Shown here: piece after piece, positions 26,209 to 34,931 of the stretch
How positions within the stretch are numbered: the stretch's first letter is position 1
Layout: every line of letters starts with the position of its first letter
Source: JALYUM01 sp036688685
GTDB taxonomy: Bacteria; Pseudomonadota; Gammaproteobacteria; Burkholderiales; Burkholderiaceae_D
Reading direction: 5' to 3'
Assembly (NCBI RefSeq): GCF_036688685.1
Contig: NZ_JAQQPS010000021.1
Coordinates: forward strand, 1-64,000
Length of the DNA stretch: 64,000 nt
Translations under genes and position numbers: made by a program
The notes under the pieces: generated by a model
What the model was told of the DNA's origin: nothing
What the model saw: only the letters and a program-made list of their open reading frames with translations
Database searches by the model: none

Positions 26209-28481
26209 GCCGCGCGGCGCGGCTTGCTGCGCGCATTGATTTTGTCGATTTTGGACATCACGCGCGCACGCTGACGCAAGCGCGCCGCGTCCTGCAGCAT
26301 CTTGCCGGCCCAGCGATAGACATTGAAGTCCTTGACGCGCCGGCGCATGCTGCGCATGCGCTCGGCCTGCTCGCCCGGGGGCATGCTCAAGGCTTGTTGC
26401 AAGGCCTCGGCGCCCTGTTCAATATGGTAGGGGTTGATGATCAGCGCTTCGTGCAGTTCGCGCGCTGCGCCGGTGAACTGGCTCAGGATCAGGACGCCCT
26501 GCTCATCGTCGCGCGCCGCAATGTATTCCTTGGCCACCAGGTTCATGCCGTCGTGCAGGCTGGTCACCATGCACACTTCCGACGCGCGGAAGTATTCGGC
26601 GATTTGCGCCTGCCCATGGTGCTCGGCCTTGAGGATGATCGGCATGTAATTGCCGTCGCCATACTTGTGGTTGATGCGCTGCGCCAGGGTGCGCACGCGC
26701 GCCTCGAAGTTCTGGTATTCCTCCAGCGCGGAACGGGTCGGCGCCGCAATCTGCACGAAGGTGAATTTTCCGACCAGCGCCGGCTCGAGTTCGAGCAGGC
26801 GTTCGACCGCCTGAAACCGTTCGACGATGCCCTTGGTGTAATCGAGGCGGTCGACCCCGATGCCGAGCAGGTGGTCAGCGGGCAGACCGAGCGCCTGGCG
26901 CACCGCGGCACGACAATCGGCAACGCTGGCTTCGCCTTCGTGCGGCTCCGGCCAGGCGATCGAAATCGGATAGCGCTGCACCTGGGTCAGTTCGCCGCCG
27001 TAGCTGACGGTCGATGCTTCCGTTTCGATGCGCGTTTCCAGATAGCGGTCGACGGTATCGAGGAAATTCTTGCGGTGAAACGGCGTATGAAAACCGACGA
27101 TGGTGCTGCCGAGCATGCCGTCGAGGATTTCCTCGCGCCACGGGCAAATGCCGAACGATTCCGAGTTTGGCCACGGAATGTGCCAGAAGGTGATGATGGT
27201 GGCCTTCGGCAGCACGGCTCGCACCATGCGCGGCAGCAGTGCGAAGTGATAATCCTGCACCAGCACCACCGGATTGTCGCTCTTTGCCTCGGCAATGACC
27301 GCATCGGCGAAGCGCTGGTTGACCTTCACATATTGTTCCCAGTCGGACGAGCGGAACACCGGGCGCACGTGGGCGATGTGGCACAGCGGCCAGAGGCCCT
27401 CGTTGGCGAAGCCGTAATAGTACCCCTGTTCCTCTTCCTGCGTCAGCCAGACCCGGCGCAAGGTGTAGCTCGGATGATCGGGCGGTACGGCCACGTGGTC
27501 GTTGCGGTCGACGGTGTCGCGGTCGGCGCTGCCGGCGCCGTGCGCAATCCAGGTGCCCGAGCAGGCGCGCATGACCGCTTCGACGGCGGTGACGAGGCCG
27601 CTCGCCGGGCGCTTGATTTCGATACCGTCGGGCGTGCGGCTGTGGATGTACGGTTCGCGATTCGACACCACCAGCACCTGGTCACCCGCCAGATCGTTTT
27701 GCAGGAGCTGTTTCAGCGTGTCCGCAGTCCACTCGCCGGCCGGTCCGCTCTCGTCCTGCTGCTCCTGGCGATACTCGTGCAGCATGGCGCGCAAGTCGTC
27801 GGCCAGGGGATGATCCACGGCCTCGTCGGTCACACCGCTGGCGCGCGGTCGCAGTTCGCCGCGCAGCAGTTCCTTGACGCCGCTGATCCAGCCGCGCCAG
27901 CTCAGGTACGCGATCAGCAGGCTGACCAGCGAAATCACCAGCGCCAGCAAGCCGAAGAAGCCGACGATGTATTTGCGCGTGTCGGCGCTGCGCCGCTCGA
28001 TGAAACTCATGTCGTGCACCAGCACCAGGCGTCCGAGCCCGATGCCATCTTTGACCAGTGCACTTTCGGCGACATGCACCGATCCCTGCGCCAATTGCAC
28101 GAGTGCCGCGTCGGCGCCAGCGGCCGGCTGCCAGCAGCCGAGCGAGGCCGGATAAGTCGCCGTCGCGTACAGCAGCTTGCCGGCCGGGTCGCAAAAACCC
28201 AGGGCATACAGGCGCTCGTCCTGGATCGCCCGGTTGAATAACTGGTCGATCCGCTTGCCCGACTTTTGCGGAATGTAGTCGAGCAGCGGGTCCTGCAAGG
28301 CATTCGCCAGCGATTTCGAGCGGATGTCGAGGTCGCGCACAAACCAGCGCGTGGTGGCCTTGTCCATCAGCGGCACCACCAGGTAGCCGACCAGGCCAAG
28401 TACCACCGCCAGCGGCACGATGAAGCGCAACACCAGCAGCACGGGGCGAAAGCGGGTCGGGGTAGTCATGAGAGAGCCCAT
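26205..28481 (-). CDS. otsA: Trehalose-6-phosphate synthase with N-terminal membrane sensor-like module
   Basis: The 758-residue protein is nearly 300 residues longer than E. coli OtsA. The front has TM1 at about 13-36, an extracytoplasmic stretch of about 130 residues, TM2 at about 171-194, then a charged linker. This is the layout of chemoreceptor and kinase sensor domains. The GT20 synthase domain follows from about 255: GFANEGLWPLCH, DYHFALLPRM, HIPWPNSESFGICPW, GVDRLDYTKGIVERF and HDGMNLVAKEY are all intact. It makes trehalose-6-phosphate from UDP-glucose and glucose-6-phosphate. The start may be 28481 or the ATG at 28469; neither has a strong ribosome site. It is first gene of the ots operon. 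Confidence 0.88.
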   Translation of the reverse strand: MGSLMTTPTRFRPVLLVLRFIVPLAVVLGLVGYLVVPLMDKATTRWFVRDLDIRSKSLANALQDPLLDYIPQKSGKRIDQLFNRAIQDERLYALGFCDPAGKLLYATATYPASLGCWQPAAGADAALVQLAQGSVHVAESALVKDGIGLGRLVLVHDMSFIERRSADTRKYIVGFFGLLALVISLVSLLIAYLSWRGWISGVKELLRGELRPRASGVTDEAVDHPLADDLRAMLHEYRQEQQDESGPAGEWTADTLKQLLQNDLAGDQVLVVSNREPYIHSRTPDGIEIKRPASGLVTAVEAVMRACSGTWIAHGAGSADRDTVDRNDHVAVPPDHPSYTLRRVWLTQEEEQGYYYGFANEGLWPLCHIAHVRPVFRSSDWEQYVKVNQRFADAVIAEAKSDNPVVLVQDYHFALLPRMVRAVLPKATIITFWHIPWPNSESFGICPWREEILDGMLGSTIVGFHTPFHRKNFLDTVDRYLETRIETEASTVSYGGELTQVQRYPISIAWPEPHEGEASVADCRAAVRQALGLPADHLLGIGVDRLDYTKGIVERFQAVERLLELEPALVGKFTFVQIAAPTRSALEEYQNFEARVRTLAQRINHKYGDGNYMPIILKAEHHGQAQIAEYFRASEVCMVTSLHDGMNLVAKEYIAARDDEQGVLILSQFTGAARELHEALIINPYHIEQGAEALQQALSMPPGEQAERMRSMRRRVKDFNVYRWAGKMLQDAARLRQRARVMSKIDKINARSKPRRAA

Positions 28482-28836
28482 TCACAGCAGGGCATGGCAA
28501 AGTTCAGCGTCACAGGTATCCTTTCATTCGACAGGGCGGCGTGGCTCCGCTGGATGCGGAGCGACAACGGCGCGCAGCTTGGAACGGTGCCGGCAGGAAG
28601 AACAAGCAGAGGGCGATGAATGGCAAGCGAGGGCAATGCACGCCGGGGACGCAGAGGACGCACGCAAGACGCGCCACGCCGCCGTCGTTTGCCAGTTGCG
28701 CCATGAACGATTCCGCACGACCGGCATACGGATTAAGTGTAGCAGAGAATGTATTTTTGCCAATTTTGTTATCGTACACACCACTTTTTACGCGCCGCAG
28801 CGGCGCCATGCTAAATTGCTGACTTTTTTGCGCCCC
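28482..28836. promoter_or_regulatory. Divergent intergenic region between otsA and a DUF6328 gene
   Basis: This 355-base stretch holds no convincing gene. On the minus strand TTGGCA (28763-28758) and TACACT (28741-28736), 16 bases apart, make a plausible sigma-70 promoter for the ots operon, about 255 bases before otsA. A perfect 7-bp-arm hairpin (GCGCCGC-A-GCGGCGC, 28792-28806) sits just before the DUF6328 start without a following T tract, so it is not a clear terminator. Confidence 0.35.
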
Positions 28837-29325
28837 ATGCCAAACACACCATCAGCAGCCCCCCTGCAAGCGTCCCTCACGGCTGACATCCATGACGACG
28901 GCGATTTCTCCGACATGCTCAGCGAGCAGAGAATCCTGTTGCCGGGCGCGCAAATGCTGACCGCCTTTCTGATCATCCTGCCCTTCAACGGCGGTTTCCA
29001 GCATATTGTGCACAGCGAAAAGCTGGTATTCCTGGGCACCTTCATCTGTTCGATGACCAGCCTGTTGTTGCTCAGCGCCCCTGCCATCCAGCACCGGGTG
29101 ATCCGGCCGCTGGCGGACCGGGCCGCGTTCAAGCAGCTGGCCAGCAAGTTCATCGTGGCCGGCGCCCTGGCCCTTGCGTTCGCGTTCACCCTTGCGACCA
29201 ATCTGGTGATCTCCGAGGTGTTCGGCACGGTCGCCGGCCTGGCCGCCAGTGGCTCGATTGCATTGCTGATCCTGGTACTGTGGTGGCTGCTGCCGATGCA
29301 TTTGCAGCGCTCGTCGCGGTTTTAA
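28837..29325 (+). CDS. DUF6328 family membrane protein
   Basis: The 162-residue protein has about four membrane segments after a soluble 45-residue front. The box LSEQRILLPGAQMLTAFLI and LPFNGGFQHI are typical of DUF6328 proteins, whose function is not known. The ATG at 28837 fits the family length; the longer frame to 28420 runs through the promoter region. The TlpA gene starts 13 bases later, so they may share a transcript. Confidence 0.7.
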   Translation: MPNTPSAAPLQASLTADIHDDGDFSDMLSEQRILLPGAQMLTAFLIILPFNGGFQHIVHSEKLVFLGTFICSMTSLLLLSAPAIQHRVIRPLADRAAFKQLASKFIVAGALALAFAFTLATNLVISEVFGTVAGLAASGSIALLILVLWWLLPMHLQRSSRF

Positions 29326-29338
29326 CAACCGATGATCT

Positions 29339-30190
29339 ATGCTGGCGCTATTTTCAGGATCGGACCAGGAGTCGCTTTTGGATGCAGTCAAATTAGGCCC
29401 CCTCGTGATTCCGATCCAGGTCGCGCTGGTGCTGACCAGTATCTTGCTTGCACATGCGGTGGGCGCATGGTTTCGCGCGTCACGTAGTGTCGATCCAGGT
29501 CCGATTCTATGGAAAATGATCTTTGGTGGCTTTGGGGCAGCCCGGCTCGTCTTCGTCCTGCGCCATGCCGATCTGTACGCGAGCACGCCGTTGGCGGTGC
29601 TTGATATGCGTGATGGCGGCTTCGACAGTGTGGCCGGTTTTGTGACCGCATGCGTGATCGGCGCCGAACTGTCGAGACGAACCCCGCTGCTGCGCAAGCC
29701 CGTTTTCGCTGCAGCGCTGCTTGGCTGCACTCTTTTTATTGGCGCAACGGCGCTCAATCAGGCACTTTTTTCGGCGCGAGCGCCAGTGCCGGCAGTTGAC
29801 CTGCGCCGACTGGACGGGTCAGCCGTAACGCTGACCGATTTTACCGGCCGCCCGATGGTGGTCAATCTGTGGGCAAGCTGGTGCCCGCCGTGCCGGCGCG
29901 AGATGCCGGCAATGCAGATGACCCAGCGGGCCCACCCCGAGATGGCGTTCGTCTTCGTGAACCAGGGCGAATCGGCCGAAATCGTCCAGCAATATCTCGC
30001 CGCGCAAGGGCTGCAGACGCAGAATGTGCTGATCGACCGGGCCAAACAACTGAGCGCGCGTACTGCTTCGTCAGGCTATCCGACGACGCTGTTCTATGAC
30101 GCCAAGGGCCAGCTGGTCCAGCGCCACATGGGTGAACTGTCGCGCGCAACGCTGGAAGACAAAATCGAAGGTCTGCAAAAGCTTCCGTAA
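29339..30190 (+). CDS. TlpA-family thiol-disulfide oxidoreductase with multi-pass membrane anchor
   Basis: The 283-residue protein has about four membrane segments in the first ~145 residues, with a layout reminiscent of the Lgt membrane domain. A periplasmic thioredoxin domain follows with the active site WCPPC at 181-185 (C182, C185) and a cis-Pro region SGYPTTLFYD. TlpA-type proteins reduce specific periplasmic or copper-site thiols. The gene precedes the persulfide-type ArsR regulator and sulfur transporters by 127 bases on the same strand, so a role in sulfane-sulfur handling is plausible but inferred. Confidence 0.8.
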   Translation: MLALFSGSDQESLLDAVKLGPLVIPIQVALVLTSILLAHAVGAWFRASRSVDPGPILWKMIFGGFGAARLVFVLRHADLYASTPLAVLDMRDGGFDSVAGFVTACVIGAELSRRTPLLRKPVFAAALLGCTLFIGATALNQALFSARAPVPAVDLRRLDGSAVTLTDFTGRPMVVNLWASWCPPCRREMPAMQMTQRAHPEMAFVFVNQGESAEIVQQYLAAQGLQTQNVLIDRAKQLSARTASSGYPTTLFYDAKGQLVQRHMGELSRATLEDKIEGLQKLP

Positions 30191-30249
30191 GTTGCTTTGA
30201 GGCTTGCAAGCCAATGCACCAACGACGCGACGTCAACATCTGCACACTT

Positions 30250-30276
30250 ACAATATATATTTTCATATTATATTGT
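30250..30276. promoter_or_regulatory. AT-rich inverted repeat before the ArsR regulator gene
   Basis: ACAATATA at 30250-30257 and TATATTGT at 30269-30276 are exact inverted copies separated by 11 bases, in a strikingly AT-rich island. It lies 41 bases before the regulator ATG. BigR/SqrR regulators bind AT-rich inverted repeats at their own promoters, so this is the probable self-operator. Confidence 0.55.
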
Positions 30277-30317
30277 TTGGTATATTATCAGGTCTTCGCA
30301 TTCCACCTGTATGAACC

Positions 30318-30653
30318 ATGCCCGATGTTAAAAATTCACTGGATATCAACCAGATGCGCGTTGCCGCGAGTGCCGCGTGTGGTTTGTTGAAAGTGCTCGC
30401 CAACCCGGACCGGCTGCTGTTGCTATGCCAGCTCACACAAGGGCCTCAGTGTGTGAGCGAACTTGCGGCCATCCTGGGAATCCAGCAACCTACCCTTTCC
30501 CAACAGCTTGGCGTGTTGCGCGACGAGGATCTGGTGCGCACCCAGCGCGAAGGAAAGCAGATTTTCTACAGCATTGCCAGTAACGAAGCGCAGGCCATCA
30601 TGCAGGTCCTGTATCAGCACTATTGTGAAAAACCGAAAGGCACAGCGTCATGA
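30318..30653 (+). CDS. ArsR-family regulator, BigR/SqrR-like persulfide sensor
   Basis: The 111-residue winged-helix protein (LGIQQPTLSQQLGVLRDEDL is the recognition part) has cysteines at 37 (LLLLCQL) and 103 (YQHYC). The 66-residue spacing equals that of the sensing pair in BigR and SqrR, which form a di- or tetrasulfide on exposure to sulfane sulfur and release DNA. It overlaps the first YeeE/YedE gene by ATGA, as expected for a regulator of sulfide or thiosulfate genes. Two further cysteines (21, 45) are of unknown role. Confidence 0.8.
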   Translation: MPDVKNSLDINQMRVAASAACGLLKVLANPDRLLLLCQLTQGPQCVSELAAILGIQQPTLSQQLGVLRDEDLVRTQREGKQIFYSIASNEAQAIMQVLYQHYCEKPKGTAS

Positions 30654-31081
30654 CGATTGACTGGACAAATTTCACGCCCTGGGCCTCCCTGGCCGGTGGC
30701 ATCCTGATTGGCCTGGCGGCCGCACTCTTCCTGCTTTTCAACGGGAGAATTGCCGGCATCAGCGGCATCCTGGGTGGCTTGCTGCAACGGCCTGCCGGCG
30801 ACATGGCCTGGCGCATTGCATTCCTGCTCGGACTGGTTGGCGCACCGCCCGTGTATGGCATCGTCGCGCCGCTACCCACGGTACAAGTGGACGCCGGCAC
30901 CGCAACGCTGGTCGTGGCGGGCTTGCTGGTCGGCATCGGCACCCGCTACGGCTCGGGTTGCACGAGCGGCCACGGCGTGTGCGGCCTGTCGCGTGGTTCG
31001 ATGCGCTCGCTGGTCGCCACCGCCGCCTTCATGACCGCCGGCTTCGTCACCGTGTTCACCCTGCGCCATCTTTTCGGATAA
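30650..31081 (+). CDS. YeeE/YedE-family half transporter, first subunit
   Basis: The 143-residue membrane protein has about four segments and the conserved GIGTRYGSGCTSGHGVCGLSR (about 98-118), whose cysteines relay thiosulfate or sulfur species in TsuA-type YeeE proteins. It is half the size of YeeE and forms a pair with the next gene, as usual for the split versions near sulfide-responsive regulators. It overlaps the ArsR gene by ATGA. Confidence 0.82.
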   Translation: MTIDWTNFTPWASLAGGILIGLAAALFLLFNGRIAGISGILGGLLQRPAGDMAWRIAFLLGLVGAPPVYGIVAPLPTVQVDAGTATLVVAGLLVGIGTRYGSGCTSGHGVCGLSRGSMRSLVATAAFMTAGFVTVFTLRHLFG

Positions 31082-31090
31082 AAAACCGCC

Positions 31091-31525
31091 ATGCACATCA
31101 TCACATCGCTTATTACCGGGCTCATCTTTGGCATTGGCCTGATCCTCTCCGGCATGACCAATCCTGCCAAGGTCATCGGCTTTCTCGACCTGGCAGGTCG
31201 CTGGGATCCGTCGCTCGGTTTCGTCATGGTCGGCGCCATTCTGGTCATGCTGTTTGCAGCACGCTGGGCGCGGGGACGCACACAGTCGCTGACCGGCGCT
31301 GCCATGCGCATGCCCACGGCAACCGGGATTGATCGCCGCCTGGTTCTGGGCAGCCTGACCTTTGGCGTCGGCTGGGGCCTGGCCGGCTATTGTCCCGGAC
31401 CAGCACTGGCGTCGCTGGCCAGCGGTGGCGCCAAGCCATGGCTGTTTGTCGCGGCCATGGTCGCGGGCATGCTCGTGTTTGAAGTGCTGGAACGCGTGCC
31501 GAGCCGTCGCAAGCAGACCGCCTGA
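31091..31525 (+). CDS. DUF6691/YeeE-family half transporter, second subunit
   Basis: The 144-residue membrane protein has about four segments. It opens LITGLIFGIGLILSGMTNPA and carries the second conserved cysteine box GWGLAGYCPGPALASL (about 97-112). It starts 9 bases after its partner and completes the split sulfur-species transporter. The substrate may be thiosulfate or another sulfur anion. Confidence 0.82.
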   Translation: MHIITSLITGLIFGIGLILSGMTNPAKVIGFLDLAGRWDPSLGFVMVGAILVMLFAARWARGRTQSLTGAAMRMPTATGIDRRLVLGSLTFGVGWGLAGYCPGPALASLASGGAKPWLFVAAMVAGMLVFEVLERVPSRRKQTA

Positions 31526-31646
31526 CGCCTCAATTCCTGGCGCGATACAACTTCAGGCCGTCCAGTCCATGCAGCAGCAGGTCAGGCGAAGCTTGCCGCG
31601 TTCAGCACTGACAATGCGCACCAGGCGCGTTAAATTGGAGAACGAC

Positions 31647-32138
31647 ATGAAGTGGCGGCAAATGCACCCCGCGGACCTTGACGCAGTCGTCGCCATCGCC
31701 GGCCGGGTCCATCCCGATTTTCCGGAAGAGCGCGACATTTTCGCGGACAAGCTATCCCTGCACGCAGGCGGCGCGCTGGTACTGGAAAGTGGCGCGGCCG
31801 TGGCCGGCTATTGTTTTGCCCATCCCTGGCATGGCACCCAGCCGGCGCCGCTCAATACCCTGCTCGGCGCGATTCCGGCCAGCGCCGATGCGCTGTACCT
31901 GCACGACCTGGCCTTGTTGCCGGAAACGCAGGGCGCAGGGGCCGGCACGGCTGCCATCGCGATCCTGCTGGCCAAGGCAGCGTCCTTGCGCCTCGAACGA
32001 TTGTGCCTGGTGGCCGTGAACGGCTCCATGCCGTTTTGGTCGCGCCATGGTTTCGTCGTCACGGATTCAGCGGCACTGCGGACCAAGCTTGCCTCGTATG
32101 GCGCCGAGGCCCGCTTCATGGTGCGCGCCGCCGGCTAA
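31647..32138 (+). CDS. GNAT-family N-acetyltransferase
   Basis: The 163-residue protein has the GNAT acetyl-CoA loop DLALLPETQGAGAGTAAIA (about 93-111, an altered Q/RxxGxG/A) and the end motif FWSRHGFVV. A TTGGAG ribosome site 6 bases upstream sets the start at 31647; the longer frame is noise. It is convergent with the ABC permease gene, and the stop codons overlap. Substrate unknown. Confidence 0.75.
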   Translation: MKWRQMHPADLDAVVAIAGRVHPDFPEERDIFADKLSLHAGGALVLESGAAVAGYCFAHPWHGTQPAPLNTLLGAIPASADALYLHDLALLPETQGAGAGTAAIAILLAKAASLRLERLCLVAVNGSMPFWSRHGFVVTDSAALRTKLASYGAEARFMVRAAG

Positions 32139-32908
32139 TCGGGCCGCATGGGTGCGCTCGGCCGCGCATGCAGCCAGCGCGCATGTGCCGCCCGCGCGGC
32201 ATAATCGAGCGCGTAGCCGAGCACGCCGATCAGGATGATGGCCGCCATCAGTTCCGAATACGCCAGCCGGTCGCGGGTATCGAGAATAAAATAGCCCAGC
32301 CCTGCCGACACCCCCAGCATTTCGGCCGGCACCAGCACGATCCAGATGATGCCGATTGCCAGGCGCACACCGGTCAGGATTTGCGCCGTGATACCCGGAA
32401 GCACCAGGCGCCAGACCGTTTCCCACTTGGTGGCCGACAGGCTGCGCGCCAGCAGCATCCAGTTGGGGTCAAGCTGCATGACGCCCGCCACCGTGCTGAG
32501 CATGACCGGCCACACGGCCGCGAAACCGAGCAGGAAATACACCGGCGCATCGCCCACACCCAGCACCATCACCGCCAGCGGCATCCAGGACAGCGGCGAG
32601 ACCATGCGCAGCAGCTGGAACAACGGCGTGCTGGCGCGCGCAAATGCGCCCGACATGCCGATCAACAGCCCGAGCGGCACACCGAACAGGATGGCGCAGG
32701 CCAGACCCACACCCACCCGCTGCAGACTCAGGGCAGTGTGCACCCAGATGTCGCGCCCGGTGATGAGGTCGACCAGTGCGTGCAAGGTCGGCAGGGGCGC
32801 GAACGCCGCCGCAATCGGCGTCCTCGCTTCCAGCCCATGCACCCCCAGCGCCCAGAGCAAAATTGCCAGCGCGAAGCCGGTCAGCGGCCACAGAACACGA
32901 CCGGCCAT
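32135..32908 (-). CDS. ABC transporter permease, SsuC/TauC/NrtB type
   Basis: The 257-residue inner membrane protein has about six segments and the permease EAA loop near ARSLSATKWETVWRLVLPGI (about 145-164). This class serves nitrate, taurine, alkanesulfonate or pyrimidine-precursor importers. It is last in a five-gene operon; its ATG overlaps the stop of the substrate-binding protein gene by one base. It ends in TAG. Confidence 0.85.
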   Translation of the reverse strand: MAGRVLWPLTGFALAILLWALGVHGLEARTPIAAAFAPLPTLHALVDLITGRDIWVHTALSLQRVGVGLACAILFGVPLGLLIGMSGAFARASTPLFQLLRMVSPLSWMPLAVMVLGVGDAPVYFLLGFAAVWPVMLSTVAGVMQLDPNWMLLARSLSATKWETVWRLVLPGITAQILTGVRLAIGIIWIVLVPAEMLGVSAGLGYFILDTRDRLAYSELMAAIILIGVLGYALDYAARAAHARWLHARPSAPMRPD

Positions 32909-34158
32909 CAGACGGCGATCGTCTCGGTGCGCATCAGGTCGAGCGGCAGACCGAAGGCGGCCGGGCCGCCCGCCAGCGTGATCGCTTTGCGCACGAAGCG
33001 GTCGTCGATCAGGTCGCGCGCGACGAACTTCGGATCGAGCGCGGCCAGGAACTTGGTGTCGCCCTCGACCTTGGTCTGGCCGATCGCGCGCACCAGTTCT
33101 TCGGTGTAGGACGCAAACGGGAACGGCTGGAAGTCGATGCGGCGCTGGTTCCAGGCCGGGTGCGCGATGATGCGGCGCTTTTCATAGGCCGAATAATCAG
33201 TCACGGCCAGCACCTTGGTCAGCGTTTGCAGCGGATGCGGCGTGTAGCGGTGTGCGTCCGAGTTGGAGAGCAGCTTGGCCGTCTCGATCTGGTTCGAGCG
33301 CGACCACAGCTGCGCATTGACGATGGCATTCGTGACGCGTTGCGACCATTCCGGCTTGTCGTTCAGGTCGCGCTCGGCAAGGAAGGTGACGCAGCAGGCG
33401 TGATTTTTCCAGACGTCGCCGGAAAACCGCAGGATCTTGCCGACGCCCGCCATTTCGGCAGCCGCATTGAACGGTTCGGCGACAATAAAGCCGGCAATCG
33501 CCTTCGACGCCAGCGCCGAGACCATTTCGGCCGGCGCCATCACGATCAGGTTGACCTCGTTCGGTTTCAAGGCATCGCCGCGCCCGCGCGTGACCACCGT
33601 CAGCTTGTTCGCAGTCAGGATTTTTTGCAGCAGGATGTTATGGATCGAGTACCAGAACGGAATCGCCACGGTTTTGCCGCCCAGCTCGGCGACTGTGTTG
33701 ATCTCGTTCTGCACCGTCAGCGCGGAGCCATTGATGTGGTTCCAGGCCACCACCTTGGCGGGAAATTTGGACCCGTAACGCACCCACAAGGTTGCCGGCG
33801 ACAGCATGTGAATCACGTTTACCTGGCCCGCAACAAACGCTTCGGTGATCTGGGCCCAGCTGCGAAACAGGCGCGGCGTTTCGGTTTTCAGGCCTTGGGC
33901 TTCGAACAGCTTGCGTCCATGCGCGACCAGCAGCGGCGCCGCATCGGTGATCGGCAGGTAGCCAATTTTGACGGGCTGGTCGTCGCCCTTGAAGCCCTGC
34001 GCCATGGCGTCGCCGGCGAACAGCATGCCGGAGGCGGCGCCGGCGCCGGTCAACGCCGCCATGCGCATAAAGTCGCGCCGGCTCATGCCGCAGTCGCAAT
34101 CGGAAGCCGCGCAGATGTGAATTGGATTACGCATTGTGTTCTCGGGTTGGTGATTCAT
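32908..34158 (-). CDS. ABC transporter substrate-binding protein, CmpA/NrtA-like, Tat signal
   Basis: The 416-residue protein carries a twin-arginine signal (MSRRDFMRMAALTGAGAA, about 33-50) preceded by a Cys-rich leader (CAASDCDCG). The binding domain shows VKIGYLPITDAAPLLVAHG and IPFWYSIHN, typical of the nitrate/bicarbonate/sulfonate binding family. The start at 34158 overlaps the ATPase stop as ATGA; ATG at 34134 is the alternative. Substrate class is uncertain, and the flavin and AhpD-like partners point to an organosulfur or similar compound. Confidence 0.8.
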   Translation of the reverse strand: MNHQPENTMRNPIHICAASDCDCGMSRRDFMRMAALTGAGAASGMLFAGDAMAQGFKGDDQPVKIGYLPITDAAPLLVAHGRKLFEAQGLKTETPRLFRSWAQITEAFVAGQVNVIHMLSPATLWVRYGSKFPAKVVAWNHINGSALTVQNEINTVAELGGKTVAIPFWYSIHNILLQKILTANKLTVVTRGRGDALKPNEVNLIVMAPAEMVSALASKAIAGFIVAEPFNAAAEMAGVGKILRFSGDVWKNHACCVTFLAERDLNDKPEWSQRVTNAIVNAQLWSRSNQIETAKLLSNSDAHRYTPHPLQTLTKVLAVTDYSAYEKRRIIAHPAWNQRRIDFQPFPFASYTEELVRAIGQTKVEGDTKFLAALDPKFVARDLIDDRFVRKAITLAGGPAAFGLPLDLMRTETIAV

Positions 34159-34931
34159 AAAGGGGCGCCGGTGCGCAGTGCGCCGACGATTTCGAGGCGC
34201 AGCGCGATGACCTGTTCGGCGTACGCGTGGCGCGGACGGGGAATGTCGACATGCCATGTGCGCACCAGGCGACCAGGCTGCCCTGCCATCAGCACGATGC
34301 GGTCGGCCACCAGGATCGCTTCGTCGATATCGTGCGTCACCAGCAGCACGGCCGTGTGCCAGCGATGCACCAGTTCGACCAGCAGCGCCTGCATCTCGGC
34401 GCGCGTGATGGCGTCGAGCGCGGAAAATGGTTCGTCGGCAAACAGCAGTTCGGGCTGGCGCGCCAGTGCGCGCGCCAGCGCCACGCGCTGGGCCTGGCCG
34501 CCGGACAGCTGCGCCGGGAAGGCTTTCGCGTGCGTGCTCAGGCCGACCGCGTCGATCGCGGCGGCCACGCGGGCCGCGCGCGCGCTGCGTTCCAGCGCTG
34601 GCTGGCGGGCGAAGTCGAGGCCAAAACCGACGTTGCCGGTCACGTCCAGCCAGGGCAGCAGGCTCGGTTGCTGGAACACCAGCGCGGCGCGCGGATGGGG
34701 CGCCAGCAAGGGTTCACCAAGAAAGCTGACGCTGCCGTGCTGCAAGCCCGACAGGCCGGCCAGGCCGCGCAGCAGCGTCGACTTGCCGCAACCGCTGCCG
34801 CCCAGCAGGCAGACGATTTCCTGCTTGTCGATGGCCAGCGTGATGTCCTCGACCACGGCTTTGGCACCGTAACCGATGCGCACGTCACTGGCGTACAGCG
34901 CAGTGACAGGTACCGCCGCCAGCGCCGTCAT
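34155..34931 (-). CDS. ABC transporter ATP-binding protein, SsuB/TauB/NrtD type
   Basis: The 258-residue ATPase has Walker A GGSGCGKS at 44-51, signature LSGGQAQRVALARAL, and Walker B with FADEPFSALD. It energises the importer formed with the two downstream genes. Its start overlaps the dehydrogenase-like gene stop by 4 bases and its stop overlaps the binding-protein start, so all five genes are tightly coupled. Confidence 0.9.
   Translation of the reverse strand: MTALAAVPVTALYASDVRIGYGAKAVVEDITLAIDKQEIVCLLGGSGCGKSTLLRGLAGLSGLQHGSVSFLGEPLLAPHPRAALVFQQPSLLPWLDVTGNVGFGLDFARQPALERSARAARVAAAIDAVGLSTHAKAFPAQLSGGQAQRVALARALARQPELLFADEPFSALDAITRAEMQALLVELVHRWHTAVLLVTHDIDEAILVADRIVLMAGQPGRLVRTWHVDIPRPRHAYAEQVIALRLEIVGALRTGAPL

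Noticed and set aside
26193..28241. 682-codon plus-strand frame opposite otsA
   Set aside because: It is the shadow of otsA, whose GT20 motifs are intact.
28792..28806. GC hairpin before the DUF6328 gene as a terminator
   Set aside because: No T run follows on the plus strand and no gene ends there.
32776..34872. 698-codon plus-strand frame across the ABC importer operon
   Set aside because: It runs antisense through three overlapping real genes and shows no domain.
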